Source of the DNA: Spongiactinospora sp. TRM90649
Lineage (GTDB): Bacteria > Actinomycetota > Actinomycetes > Streptosporangiales > Streptosporangiaceae
Assembly (NCBI RefSeq): GCF_029382225.1
Contig: NZ_JARLTC010000044.1
Span: forward strand, 27,961-91,960
Reading direction: 5' to 3'
Length of the DNA stretch: 64,000 nucleotides
Shown here: piece by piece, positions 47,677-56,775 of the stretch
Numbering within the stretch: the stretch's first letter is position 1
Layout of the letters: each line of letters starts with the position of its first letter
Notes under the pieces: model-generated
What the model was told of the DNA's origin: nothing
The model's input: only the letters and a program-made list of their open reading frames with translations
The model's database searches: none
Made by a program: the position numbers and the translations under genes

Positions 47677-48531
47677 TCAGCCGCCGGTCATCCGGGCGAA
47701 TGCGGGATAGCCGAGCAGTAGCAGGAAACCGATGACCGACAGCGCCATCGGGACGGTCATGGTCTCGGTACGCGAGCGGGCCGAGGCTGTCGCGGCGGAC
47801 AGTCCGGCCTCGCGTAGGGACTGGGCCTTGGCCATGAGGGTGTCGAGGATCCCCGCACCCCGAGTGCCTGCGACCTGGGCGATGGCGGCGACCTCGCCGA
47901 GCTCGGGGACGTCGATCTCGTCGGACAGGCGGGTGAGCTCATCCCACGCGCCGCCGGTGGTACGGCGGGCAGGGTCAAGGGCGTGAGCGAGCCGCCGAAA
48001 CGTCCAGCCCTCTCCGGCCTTGGCCGCCGACCCCAGCGCTTCGGCTGGTCCGGCCCCGGCTGCGCGGGTGAGTGCCACCAGGTCCAGGTAGGCGATGATG
48101 GCCTGTCGAAACGCTGCCCGTGCCTCGCCGGCCTGCCCGCGCACCGCTGCGTCCGGGGCGAAGAACACCGCAGCGGCGAAGGCAGCGCACGCCCCCCAGG
48201 TGACCACCCACGGCAATGTGACACCCAGTAGCCAGCAACATGCCCACAACACCGGTGGCCCGGCGGCACCAAGGCCGATCATCACGGCCTTCTGCGTGAG
48301 GTAGTCCTCAGCGGTCTTGCCGATCAGCGCCAGGTCCGCACGGGGCACGGTGACCGGGAGCCTCCGCGCCAGCAGCGACCGCCAGCCTCGGCCGGACTGG
48401 GTATCGGTTGCGCCGGGCTGGAGTCGTTCCATCGCCGGGGCGAGCGCGGGCGCAACTGGTGCGACGGCCGTGATCGCTAGGCTCAACCCGAGGCCGAGCA
48501 GCGCGCCGGAGGCCAGGACGAGGCCGATCAC
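47677..48531 (-). CDS. TadC-like type II secretion system F-domain protein
   Basis: In this 284-residue membrane protein hydrophobic helices lie at the N-terminus (VIGLVLASGALLGLGLSLAI), in the middle (VLWACCWLLGVTLPWVVTWG) and at the C-terminus (ALSVIGFLLLLGYPAFARM). In between is the T2SSF cytoplasmic domain (FRQAIIAYLDLVALTRAAGA, GTRGAGILDTLMAKAQSLR). It forms the inner-membrane platform of the pilus with TadB. GTG 48531 overlaps the TadB stop as GTGA; the longer open frame is antisense-like. Confidence 0.88.
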   Translation of the reverse strand: MIGLVLASGALLGLGLSLAITAVAPVAPALAPAMERLQPGATDTQSGRGWRSLLARRLPVTVPRADLALIGKTAEDYLTQKAVMIGLGAAGPPVLWACCWLLGVTLPWVVTWGACAAFAAAVFFAPDAAVRGQAGEARAAFRQAIIAYLDLVALTRAAGAGPAEALGSAAKAGEGWTFRRLAHALDPARRTTGGAWDELTRLSDEIDVPELGEVAAIAQVAGTRGAGILDTLMAKAQSLREAGLSAATASARSRTETMTVPMALSVIGFLLLLGYPAFARMTGG

Positions 48532-49367
48532 GACCGTCGCTCCGCCGTCTGGTTGAGGAACCGATGGGCCTTCGGCGGCTGGGCCAGGCGGTGCAGCCAG
48601 GTGAACGCGCCGGCGTACAAAGCGATCACTGCCGCGAGCACTGCCTGCCCGCCGACCGTGCCCAGCGGGGCGACATAGGTGCGGTTGAGTAGCGCGAAAC
48701 CCGTGTAGCCGAGCAGTGCCCCGACGACCCACCGGGCGGTGGTGCGGTGTGTGGCCCGTTCAGCATCGATGTCCCGCCGCGCGGCGACGTCTTTGGCCAC
48801 GGTACGAGCCAGTCCGTGCAGGACCTCGCGCAGCCCTTTGCCGCGGGCCTGGCAGGCAAGGATGAGAGCGGCGGCGATCATGTCGCCGGTAGGGTCGTCC
48901 AGGTCATCGGCGAACGCGCGCAGCGCCTGCCCGGTCGGCATGCGGTAGGCGAGCCGTCGCGCCAGCGCCCGTACCTCGGCGGCGATAGGGGCGGGCGGGT
49001 TGTCCGCGCTGGACCGGAGCGCCTCTTCCAGGCCCGCGCTGCCGCCCAGGACGTCGGCCAAATGCCGGGTCCAGACCTCCAGAGCCTCCAGACGTCTGAT
49101 CCGCCGCACCGTGTTGCGGTTGGTCAGCATGCGCGGCAGCGTGACCGCGCCTGCGGCGGCCCCGGCGGCGGCGACCGGCCAGCCCGTCGCCCACCAGGTC
49201 ACGGCGAAGATGCCGAGGACGCATAGGGCTGCCTTGGCCGGGATCGGTGGCAGCCGCCGTCGTTTCGGATGCGGTGGCCGTATCCGAACCGGGCGGCTGG
49301 CGGCGATGGCCAGCAGCGGCCCGGTGACCAGTAGTGCCCCCGCCAGCGCGGCGAGCAGCCCGGTCAC
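48528..49367 (-). CDS. TadB-like type II secretion system F-domain protein
   Basis: The product is 279 residues. The N-terminus is hydrophobic (TGLLAALAGALLVTGPLLAI), and the T2SSF domain (EVWTRHLADVLGGSAGLEEA, ALILACQARGKGLREVLHGL) leads to terminal helices (VLAAVIALYAGAFTWLH). It is the partner of TadC in the inner-membrane platform. GTG 49367 overlaps the TadA stop by 4 bases. The order TadA-TadB-TadC is the usual one. Confidence 0.88.
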   Translation of the reverse strand: MTGLLAALAGALLVTGPLLAIAASRPVRIRPPHPKRRRLPPIPAKAALCVLGIFAVTWWATGWPVAAAGAAAGAVTLPRMLTNRNTVRRIRRLEALEVWTRHLADVLGGSAGLEEALRSSADNPPAPIAAEVRALARRLAYRMPTGQALRAFADDLDDPTGDMIAAALILACQARGKGLREVLHGLARTVAKDVAARRDIDAERATHRTTARWVVGALLGYTGFALLNRTYVAPLGTVGGQAVLAAVIALYAGAFTWLHRLAQPPKAHRFLNQTAERRS

Positions 49368-50665
49368 ACCAGCCCCCAGCCGGTGAACAATCCCACGTCG
49401 AATCCGGCATCCACCAGCTCGTCCACGCACTGGGGGATCGTGTTCGACACGGCACGGCCATCCGGTCCCGGCACATAGACGCGGTTGACCGCCGGCTCCA
49501 TTCCATCTCCCGGTGGGAGCACCTCATGGACCTCGGCGACGAAGCGATGGTTGACAGGCCCGTCCAGAGCGTGGTGCAGCTCGTGCCGCAGGTGGACGAC
49601 GAAGTCCACGGCCATCCCGATGGTGCGGAACAGTGTTTCCGGCGCGATGGACAGGCCGTCCGAGCCGGCGAGGATCAGCATCCGGGCGAAGACCTGTTCG
49701 GCCGAGTCGGCGTGCATGGTGCAGATGGAGCCTGAACCGCCGGTGTTCATCGCTTCCAGCATCGGCACGAGCTCGTCGCCGCGGACTTCGCCGACGATGA
49801 TCCGGCGGGCGTTGAACCGCAGCGCATCAGCGATGAGCTGGTGCATCGTGATCGCACCCAGCCCTTCGGTGTTGCCTTCGCGGGCCTCCAGCGCGAGTAC
49901 GTCGCGGTGCCGGTCGGGCTGGCGGTGCAGGAAAAGTTCGTACTCCTTCTCCACGGTGGCGATCCGCTCATCGGGGTCGATCTCGGCGGCCAGTGCCCGG
50001 GCGAAGGTCGTCTTGCCGTCGCCCATCCCACCGGTGATCACGATGTCCTTGTGGGCCCGTACGGCAGCGCCCAAGAACGAGCGCAGCCCCTTGTCCAGGG
50101 TGCCGGTGGCCATCAGGTCGTCCAGGTCGGAGTGGAGCATGCCGTGCCGGCGGATCGACAGAGACGGACGCGGGGTGACCCCCATCAGCGCGGCGATGCG
50201 GGTCTGTTGCCCGACGGACAGGTGCAGCCGGGGGCGGGCTATGGAGAAGTCCCGCGCGGTCTGGCCCTGGTAGGCGGCCCAGCGGCGGACGTTGCCGATC
50301 AGGTCCTCGTCACTGTCGGCGATCGGCGGACCGGCCATCTTGCTGCCGTCGCGGTAGGTGATCCATACCTGGTCACAGCCGTTGACGTCGATGTTCTCCA
50401 CCTGTGGGTCGTCGACGAACGGCTGCAATCGGCCGAGCGCGAAGATCTCGTTGTAGACGGCCTCGGCGAGTACGCGTTCCTCAAGCAGGGTGGGCGTTTG
50501 CCTGCCTGCCAGCGCCCGCCCGTCGGCGTAGGCGCGGACCAGGTCGATGATGGCGGCCCGGGCATGCTCCCGGACGGCCTCATCTCCTGTGATGTCGACG
50601 TCATCGAGCGCCTGGGTGACTTGCGGCAGGATCTCCCGTACCGCCTGCTGCACAGCGAAACTCAC
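49364..50665 (-). CDS. tadA: Pilus assembly ATPase TadA/CpaF
   Basis: This 433-residue secretion ATPase powers Flp pilus assembly. Motifs visible are Walker A GGMGDGKTTFARAL (about residue 214), Walker B and the Glu box RIIVGEVRGDELVPMLEAMN (about 287), and the arginine-finger and His-box region before them (IATVEKEYEL, HRQPDRHRD). The N-terminal domain starts SFAVQQAVREILPQVTQALD. Length and motifs agree with active CpaF enzymes. The start overlaps the upstream TadZ-like gene by 4 bases. Confidence 0.93.
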   Translation of the reverse strand: MSFAVQQAVREILPQVTQALDDVDITGDEAVREHARAAIIDLVRAYADGRALAGRQTPTLLEERVLAEAVYNEIFALGRLQPFVDDPQVENIDVNGCDQVWITYRDGSKMAGPPIADSDEDLIGNVRRWAAYQGQTARDFSIARPRLHLSVGQQTRIAALMGVTPRPSLSIRRHGMLHSDLDDLMATGTLDKGLRSFLGAAVRAHKDIVITGGMGDGKTTFARALAAEIDPDERIATVEKEYELFLHRQPDRHRDVLALEAREGNTEGLGAITMHQLIADALRFNARRIIVGEVRGDELVPMLEAMNTGGSGSICTMHADSAEQVFARMLILAGSDGLSIAPETLFRTIGMAVDFVVHLRHELHHALDGPVNHRFVAEVHEVLPPGDGMEPAVNRVYVPGPDGRAVSNTIPQCVDELVDAGFDVGLFTGWGLV

Positions 50666-51393
50666 GACAGTGCCACCTCTGGTAGGGCCCGCTCGGACAG
50701 GGTGTTCGCCAGGGATCGGGCGGAGCGGACCAGCAGAGAACGCGCCAGGTGGCGGGCGTTGCCGACGCCGTGGCTGAGCAGCGTCGCGGCACGTGCGTCG
50801 TGCGGCAGGTGATCGGCCACCGCGACGCCGAGGGCTTTGGCCACTTCCCTGGAGGTGTAAGGTCCAGTCCCTGCGAGCAGCACCCGCGCACGGGGCAGCG
50901 TCTTCATCCGCGGAGCGAGCACTGACAGATCTCGCAGAACCGGCCGGGCCACCACCAGCACCTCATCGGCGGCGGCCAGGAGCGGTGCCGGAGTGTCGGA
51001 GCCGCCGATCCGCCCAAGGTCGGCGATGACATCGCCCGGCGCGGCGGCGAAGGTCTTGGCGATGGTCGGCCACAACGGCTGCACCAACGATAGCTGGGCG
51101 GGCTCGGCCAGCCCCGGCAGAATCCGGCACCGTTGCTCGCTGGTCAGATGGACGACCTGTTCGGTGAGGGTTTCGGCCGGATCGGCGCCGCGCCGCAACA
51201 GCACCGCCCATTCACCCAGACCGCGTTCCTGGGGCTGTCCCACCAGGTAGCCGGACAGCAGGCTGCCGCCGGCCGGGTCGCATTCGGCCAGCAGCACATC
51301 ACGCGGCCAGGTGAGCGCGAGCGCCAGCCCGGTTGTGGTCACCCCGGGGCTGTGCCCGCCGGAGCACACGACGATCAACATCGTGTCGTTCAC
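50662..51393 (-). CDS. TadZ/CpaE-like ParA-fold protein with degenerate Walker A
   Basis: This 243-residue MinD/ParA-type protein is the usual localisation factor of Tad operons. The P-loop reads CSGGHSPGVTTTGLALALTW, where the Lys of GKT is replaced (G-V-T-T-T) and the signature Lys of the deviant Walker A is not seen. Other parts of the fold (LLAECDPAGGSL, VIADLGRIGG, VLVVARPVLRDLSVL) are preserved. Loss of the Lys suggests weak or no ATPase. ATG 51393 overlaps the CpaB-like gene stop as ATGA. Confidence 0.8.
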   Translation of the reverse strand: MNDTMLIVVCSGGHSPGVTTTGLALALTWPRDVLLAECDPAGGSLLSGYLVGQPQERGLGEWAVLLRRGADPAETLTEQVVHLTSEQRCRILPGLAEPAQLSLVQPLWPTIAKTFAAAPGDVIADLGRIGGSDTPAPLLAAADEVLVVARPVLRDLSVLAPRMKTLPRARVLLAGTGPYTSREVAKALGVAVADHLPHDARAATLLSHGVGNARHLARSLLVRSARSLANTLSERALPEVALS

Positions 51394-52022
51394 CCGGCCC
51401 GTGAGCGGAGAACGAGGGCGATCTCACCATCGGCGGCCTGGCGAGCCAGCGCCGTGCCGTTCGAGGCTGGGACGATCAGATCGACGACGACCAGCCCATC
51501 CGCATCCACTGGACCAACCCGATCGACGCGCGCCGTGTGGTCCACCGGCGGCGTGGCACTCGCCTGTGCGGCGGTGACTGTGATCTGGTCGCCGGACTGG
51601 ATGCCCCGGGCCGGGAGTCGGCTGGGTTTGAGCGCTACTGGCACGATCGTCTCACCCGGTGCCGGAACCAACGCGTCGGTCACTTGCGTCCCAGACAGCA
51701 ACCCGCCCGCCTTCAGATCCACCGCAGCGCGTTTGCCGATGACCACGCCCTTCTCGGTCGCCTCCAGAGCCTGGACGCCCGGATCTAGGCCGAGCGCGAC
51801 CGTCCGCAGATCCTGCGCCGCGAGGTGCTGTCCGATCGGCACATCACGGACCATGATCAGCACCGGCGTGCGATGGCCGGCGATGCCGTACACCTGCCAG
51901 GCAAGCAACGCCCCCAGCGCGGTCAGCCCGATACTCGCCACGAGGATCATCGGGCTACGCCGGGCCGGCAGCGGACGTATCTGGGCCGTCTCTCTAGGTG
52001 GCTTGAGCCGCTGAAGCAACAT
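51390..52022 (-). CDS. CpaB/RcpC-like SAF-domain pilus assembly protein
   Basis: This 210-residue protein has an N-terminal transmembrane helix (PMILVASIGLTALGALLAWQ) and a SAF domain with VLIMVRDVPIGQHLAAQDLR and the conserved GKRAAVDLKAGGLLSGTQV. CpaB-type proteins sit in the periplasm or wall side and couple the pilus channel to assembly. It stands directly before TadZ in the operon. The gene before it ends 6 bases upstream. Confidence 0.88.
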   Translation of the reverse strand: MLLQRLKPPRETAQIRPLPARRSPMILVASIGLTALGALLAWQVYGIAGHRTPVLIMVRDVPIGQHLAAQDLRTVALGLDPGVQALEATEKGVVIGKRAAVDLKAGGLLSGTQVTDALVPAPGETIVPVALKPSRLPARGIQSGDQITVTAAQASATPPVDHTARVDRVGPVDADGLVVVDLIVPASNGTALARQAADGEIALVLRSRAG

Positions 52023-52028
52023 CGGGGG

Positions 52029-52841
52029 CTACTCCCTCACAACGAGCGTTTGGGCTTCGACGACGCGGACGGGGAAGGTGACCGACCGTGTGATCGGTGG
52101 CAGGGTGCCGCCGAGCCCGCCTGAACCTTGCCAGGTTCCCTCCCAGGTCACTGAGACAGTGACGCGGTAGGCGTGGGCGGGGTGGGTGTACAGATAGGAG
52201 CAGGTGGATCTTTGCTGGTCAGGGGACAGGCTGTGGTTATAGGCGTTTCCGGGGCCGCTGCAGGTAAATGTGCGTCCGTCGCCAGCGTTGATGGTCATTT
52301 GCTGTGGTGCGGCGGTGGCTTTGACCCAGACGGCTCCGGCACGCAGGCGCTTGGACTTGGCGGCCCACTGACCGTCGGCGAGCCAAAACCAGTGAGGGAG
52401 TCCGACAAGTCCGTCGCGACCGCGTGGTGGCGCTGTGAGCAGCTTCGGCACGGGGATCGGGATCTGCCGGTAAGCACGGCGAGCGAGCTTCTCCGCAGAT
52501 ACACGGGGATCGTAGTCCGGTCTGATCGAGATGAGGTCCCCGCTTACGTCCCAGGCGATGTCACGGAAGCCGTTGGAACACTCAATGAGGTAGTGGCTTC
52601 CGCCGCTGGCGGGATCGACAGACTGCACCCCATCGCTCTGCCCGTTGACCGGCCAGCGTTGGCGGGAGCACGTGACCTCGGGATCTGCCGTCTCGCTAGC
52701 CGTGGTCCCCGATCCTGAACGAGGCTTCTGGCGCGCCCAGATGAGGTACTTAAGTTGTTGAGCCGACGCACCCGCGTCATCCCCTTCGTCGGCGATTCGA
52801 ATCGGAAGGAAGGCCATTCCAGCTGCGAGGAGACACCTCAT
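52029..52841 (-). CDS. Uncharacterised protein of tad operon
   Basis: This 270-residue protein from ATG 52841 has a short hydrophobic start (CLLAAGMAFLPIRIA) that may be a weak signal peptide. Four or more Cys (PEVTCSRQ, YLIECSNG, TFTCSGP, RSTCSYL) suggest disulfides outside the cell. It ends with a strand-rich segment (RVTVSVTWEGTWQGSGGLGG). No family is recognised. The ATG overlaps the lipoprotein stop as ATGA, tying it to the operon. A secreted pilus accessory protein is inferred. Confidence 0.65.
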   Translation of the reverse strand: MRCLLAAGMAFLPIRIADEGDDAGASAQQLKYLIWARQKPRSGSGTTASETADPEVTCSRQRWPVNGQSDGVQSVDPASGGSHYLIECSNGFRDIAWDVSGDLISIRPDYDPRVSAEKLARRAYRQIPIPVPKLLTAPPRGRDGLVGLPHWFWLADGQWAAKSKRLRAGAVWVKATAAPQQMTINAGDGRTFTCSGPGNAYNHSLSPDQQRSTCSYLYTHPAHAYRVTVSVTWEGTWQGSGGLGGTLPPITRSVTFPVRVVEAQTLVVRE

Positions 52842-53401
52842 GCCGCCGACGAACACGGCACCTTCAACTGATCGACCTTCGCGACCCGCCACATACCGTC
52901 CGACTCCTTGATGAGAGCGGCGACCATGTGGGTGCCGGTCACACCGTGGCTGAGGCGTTTTCCAGTCTTTTCATCTGCTTGGCCGACGTTTCGGGCGTCC
53001 TGGCAATCGTGCAAAGCGGCTCGGTCACCGCCGATCTGGACGTCGAAGAAGCGGAAGATCGGGTACCCGTAGGTCATCCGTCCGTCGGCTCGAAGCGCGG
53101 CGATGCCCTCAAGCATCGAGTCCAGAAGTGGCCAGGTCGCCACCTGTTTGAGGATCGCCCTCCGCTCTTTGGGGTGAGCGCGCTCGGCACGAGGGCCTTC
53201 TCGATAAAGGGCGCGGTAGGCCGCCAGAACCGCGTCGCGGTCCGATGTCGGAGTGGGAGTAGGAGTGACCGAGGGCAACGCTGCCGTACGCGTGGGCTGG
53301 GGAGCAACGCCATCGGGCTGGCAGGCGACCACGGCGCTCATGGCAGCAAGAACCGTCGCGACTATTGACAAGGCCCTCTTATGGGGAGAAACGACACGCA
53401 C
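52838..53401 (-). CDS. Secreted lipoprotein, first gene of tad operon
   Basis: The product is about 187 residues from GTG 53401. The signal peptide (RALSIVATVLAAMSAVVAC) ends in a lipobox-like VVAC, followed by a Thr/Pro-rich linker (SVTPTPTPTSDRD) and a domain with AVLAAYRALYREG, WPLLDSMLEGI and WRVAKVDQLKVP. The fold resembles small secreted actinomycete lipoproteins of unknown role. It leads the operon, with the longer TTG start at 53419 less likely. The GTG is preceded by AGGA at some distance. Confidence 0.65.
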   Translation of the reverse strand: MRVVSPHKRALSIVATVLAAMSAVVACQPDGVAPQPTRTAALPSVTPTPTPTSDRDAVLAAYRALYREGPRAERAHPKERRAILKQVATWPLLDSMLEGIAALRADGRMTYGYPIFRFFDVQIGGDRAALHDCQDARNVGQADEKTGKRLSHGVTGTHMVAALIKESDGMWRVAKVDQLKVPCSSAA

Positions 53402-53817
53402 CAACCGATGTCCTAACAATCAGAGAGTGATCTACTGCGTAGCGTCACCGGTCAGGCTAGCGCTGGTCCCCATCCGATTAGAGGTCTCACGGTTCAAGCA
53501 TTACCTGGGATTGAGCAACTCCGATCCATTCCGCCAGACGGTGGTGACGCCGAGACCACTCGCGTTGACCTTGATGAGCTCGCCGAGGCCCTGTCGCAGC
53601 GGCAGGGAGATCTCGTGATCAAGCTAGGAGTGCAGATCCGTACCTGTGCCGGAAACCACGGTGATCACAGGAGGCGAGTGCCGCGTCCGTTGACCTGACT
53701 CTCCCCGGCTGCCCTGACCGCCGTCAACGAGATCTTGCCGACCTGGGCTGGGCGGAACGAAGGAGTCGAGCCCTTCAAGATCGGGGGCGAAGGCCACGGA
53801 AGCGGCGAAAAATCTGG
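53402..53817. other. Upstream region of the tad operon
   Basis: This holds the operon promoter, not located precisely. The minus strand has no supported gene; the plus strand becomes transposase-like only after about 53818. Confidence 0.4.
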
Positions 53818-54117
53818 GTGTGTAGGCGCAAGTCCTGGGTGGAGGGCGGCTACCTCCAGCACGTCGTCGAACACGTCACCACCCTCGATATCGACATGCA
53901 CATCGTCTGTCGCGCCCCCGCCACCAGAGGCTTCAGCCCGACGCCTCGCCGCTGGGTCGCCGAGCGGATTCTGGGCCGACTCATACTCCATCGCCGCCTG
54001 GTTCGCGACTACGGAACCCGGCCGGCCAGCTCCCAGGCGATGATCCACATCGCGATGATCGACCTCATGAGCCGTCGCCTCACCGGCGAATCCACACCAA
54101 CCTGGCGCGGCACCTGA
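53818..54117 (+). pseudogene. IS5-family transposase C-terminal remnant
   Basis: One frame reads RKSWVEGGYLQHVVEHVTTL, then IDMHIVCRAPATRGFSP, RRWVAERILGRLILHRRLVR and AMIHIAMIDLMSRRLTGE. These match the last third of actinomycete IS5-type transposases, with the catalytic Glu region (WVAER). The N-terminal two thirds are absent. It lies at the left edge of the two-gene module and may be the scar of the event that brought it in. Confidence 0.75.
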
Positions 54118-54430
54118 CCTGAGATCAGACAGAAACCCGGGATTAGACGCCCACTAAGAGATGGCCATCTCTCGCAAGTCCTGATGCAGCCAGCAAGGCC
54201 GCTCTCCCAGGCAAGGCCATCACCGCATTCAAGAACTACTGGCCCGGTCGAGGATGAAAAAGGTTCACCATTACGACCAAGGAGCTCGCGGTGAGGAGGT
54301 TCGGTGCGAACCAGTGGGTCGCCATAGTATCTGTGTAGGATGCACCCCTAGCTGGTACTATGTGGTCACGGTATGGCTGTCTAGAGATAAAGCAATTCGC
54401 GCGACACAGGCCAAAGCATGGAGACGGACT

Positions 54431-54967
54431 ATGGCTGCGGATGAAATTGAGCGTCAACTGCGCACAGTCCTAGCAGATCTCGGGATGGGCTGGATACTGC
54501 AACAAGTTGACGAGGCGATTCAGGTTGGCGTCTCAGCGCAGGTGGAAAAGACCGTACGTCGACGTTCTAGAAGTCATAAGGCGGAGAGTGCCTGGTTCGA
54601 GACTGTCCGGCAAGACGATCTTGTGGAGGTGGAGTTACCGAGGTCCGGCCCTCGAAGTAAAGAGCCTCCCCGCCTGACCACGCGTGCAATGTCCACCGAG
54701 GAAAGGGTCCTGCTACTCATTTCCGCTCTTCGTCGCATTTTGGCTGAGGTGCCTAAAATTGAGGCCGAACAAATGACACTTCTTGGGGTTCAGGGCGCTC
54801 ATCAGGAAGTCCGTATCGAACGAGTCCGCTTCCTCCCCGACGAAGATGTAGTAGATCGGTATGAAGTAGAAATCGACCTGGAGCCTCACGGTGAATGGGC
54901 ATCCATGGCTCAGAGGGTCATCGGAATTTTGGATCAACTGACTGCGGGGGTATCGCGTGAGCATTGA
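54431..54967 (+). CDS. Uncharacterised 178-residue protein, partner of nuclease-like gene
   Basis: From ATG 54431 (GGAG 8 bases upstream) the product is mostly helical: ADEIERQLRTVLADLGMGWI, a basic patch VRRRSRSHKAESAWF, LTTRAMSTEERVLLLISALR and a final domain with DEDVVDRYEVEIDLEPH. No known family is recognised. The DNA is visibly AT-richer than the flanking genes, which suggests recent transfer. It overlaps the nuclease-like gene by 11 bases, so the two are made together. An open frame upstream to 54254 is unlikely to be real. Confidence 0.6.
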   Translation: MAADEIERQLRTVLADLGMGWILQQVDEAIQVGVSAQVEKTVRRRSRSHKAESAWFETVRQDDLVEVELPRSGPRSKEPPRLTTRAMSTEERVLLLISALRRILAEVPKIEAEQMTLLGVQGAHQEVRIERVRFLPDEDVVDRYEVEIDLEPHGEWASMAQRVIGILDQLTAGVSREH

Positions 54968-55637
54968 GGATGATCTGCTTGCTGAACTGCGCGGCCATCT
55001 TAGCGCTCGCCCAACATCATATGATTCGGGGGCTAAGGTACACGACATATATGAGGGTTACGTGTTTGCGCTTGTGGTCGCCGAGGCGGTCAGCTGTGGA
55101 GCGTTAGTTCGTTTCGAGGATGTAAGTGGCAATCCCGTCAGCCAGCTAACCTTTCGAACCAGTCCGGGGCGCCTATACTCTCGGACACGGCCATATACTC
55201 ATGCTGTGATTGGATTTGGGCAGGCTACCCCACTTGAAGCGCATGTCGGAGTCCAGATCCAGGGTAGCTCTGGTGTGCTACATGAGTGCGACGTTCTTGT
55301 GCTTTCCCGTGACGAAGCTCAGCAGAGCCGCGTACTTTCGGCCGCCCCTAGAAGTAGTAACGGCCTATTCGCCATTGAATGCAAGTATTATTTGACGGCA
55401 TTAAAGTTGGGTCTCGCGCGAGGGTTCGGCGGACTTGATGCCGACTTGGGAAAGACTAAGACCGTCTTTGTCTCTAATAGCGCTTCTCCCAGCGTCACGC
55501 AGTATCTCGGTCGTCGAGGCCATAGATGGCAGAATGATGTCACGCCAGGAAATGGTCAGACGGGCCAATTTCGCGCTCAAGTCCGAGGTCTCTTTCAGAA
55601 TTATCTCAGCACGGCGGATCCCACGTATAGTATATAG
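54957..55637 (+). CDS. PD-(D/E)XK nuclease-like protein
   Basis: The product is 226 residues from GTG 54957. The sequence HECDVLVLSRDEA (Asp112) and GLFAIECKYY (Glu141-x-Lys143) form a restriction-fold active site with the usual spacing. An N-terminal helix with Glu (IYEGYVFALVVAEAV) could supply the first acidic residue. No restriction-enzyme family or specificity domain is recognised. With the small upstream gene it makes a compact two-gene unit in AT-richer DNA between transposase relics. A defence or toxin role is an inference from composition and motif. Confidence 0.62.
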   Translation: MSIEDDLLAELRGHLSARPTSYDSGAKVHDIYEGYVFALVVAEAVSCGALVRFEDVSGNPVSQLTFRTSPGRLYSRTRPYTHAVIGFGQATPLEAHVGVQIQGSSGVLHECDVLVLSRDEAQQSRVLSAAPRSSNGLFAIECKYYLTALKLGLARGFGGLDADLGKTKTVFVSNSASPSVTQYLGRRGHRWQNDVTPGNGQTGQFRAQVRGLFQNYLSTADPTYSI

Positions 55638-55664
55638 AGTGAGACTTTTCCCGGCACCAGCACG

Positions 55665-56034
55665 CGCCAGCCTGCGCCGACGTACGCTTTGTCGGCGAGC
55701 GTCACCATGTCGGTGGCCAGCCAGGCGGCGGGTGAAACCCCAGATGCGCGCCGCCTTCAGGTCGTGCACCGAGCCCGGCAGGGACCCGGAGGTCCACAGT
55801 GGCGTGCCATCCCGGGTGGCCAGGACCTGAACGTTCATTCCGTGCTGTTCGTGCTTGCCGGAGTAGTAAGGCCGGTCGGCGGCCACGCAGGTGGACCAGG
55901 ACCAGCAGGGCTGGCTGGGGAGAGCTGAGCCGTCGCGGGGTCGATCGGATCGCGCGGCGGTGACGGCGCAAAACGCCAGCCAAGTGGTTCAGCGTCTGGG
56001 ACGACAACGGCAGCGCGGCACGATAGAACAGCAT
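55665..56034 (-). pseudogene. Transposase remnant (IS5-like DDE endonuclease) with internal deletion and frameshift
   Basis: The front (LPLSSQTLNHLAGVLRRHRR, then LSSPQPALLVLVHLR) is the usual N-terminus of DDE-superfamily transposases. A shifted frame just downstream reads ADRPYYSGKHEQHGMNVQVL and SGSLPGSVHDLKAARIWGF, the catalytic part. About 100 residues between them are missing and the 3' end is cut near 55665, at the stop of the nuclease-like gene. It is inactive. Confidence 0.75.
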
Positions 56035-56040
56035 TCAAAG

Positions 56041-56775
56041 CCGCTGGTCCGATGGAGATCGTGGGGATCAGCACATCTACCAGGGCCTCTTACGTCGTCA
56101 GGTGAACGCCACACTCGCGATCATGCTGTGATCAGCCGACCCCCACCAGAAGATGAAAAGGGTTCGGTTGATGCGCCGGCCCGACGGTGAACACCTGCAC
56201 AGCTTCGGGTCGCTTCCCACGTTGCTTCTCGCCGGCCTGCCATCGGGCGATCAGATAGGGCGGGGCAGCAACTCCCGTTGGGATTCTGACGGGATCCTTC
56301 TGTGAGCACCATCTCTGGCGGGGGGTTCGGTACGGGCTCGACCACTGTGATGACCGGTGGCCGACCGATGAGCAACCGCTTGTGAGTGGTCGAGGGGCGC
56401 CGTGTGTAACCCCAGGTCAAAGCCATATGGCGTTGACCGGTCGGTGCCCCGACTGACCGGCGTTCCCCGGCTGCCAATAGAGGTGCGGGTTGAGTCGTAT
56501 CTTGCTGGTGTAATCGCAGAAAAGCTAGTTCCTTCTTCACTGTCGTCTCAGAAATGCATTTCCACTTTCCCGTTTGACATCTTCTTCGCTCTTTTCGTCG
56601 CTCATCTGCCGCCCGTGATCGCATATTTCCCGGCGGGATGCCATTTTTGATTGGTCAACAACGGCAAAGACACGCCGAATGTCGTTGATTCGCCTACCGC
56701 ATCCAGGTTGAATTGAACTCATCAACGGAAAGTGTGGCGTGCGAGGCGCGCCCTGCAAAGAAGCGGACACAGATC
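56041..56775. other. Intergenic stretch left of the ICE-like genes
   Basis: No gene is supported. The last 250 bases before 56776 are AT-richer than the rest and could include the promoter and left edge of the mobile region. No tRNA, integrase or attachment repeat is seen. Confidence 0.4.

Noticed and set aside
54254..54430. Upstream extension of the small partner gene
   Set aside because: No ribosome site and poor coding character; ATG 54431 has GGAG.
56041..56775. Search for tRNA or attachment site at the left edge of the ICE-like region
   Set aside because: No cloverleaf, T-loop motif or integrase-type repeat could be found by eye.
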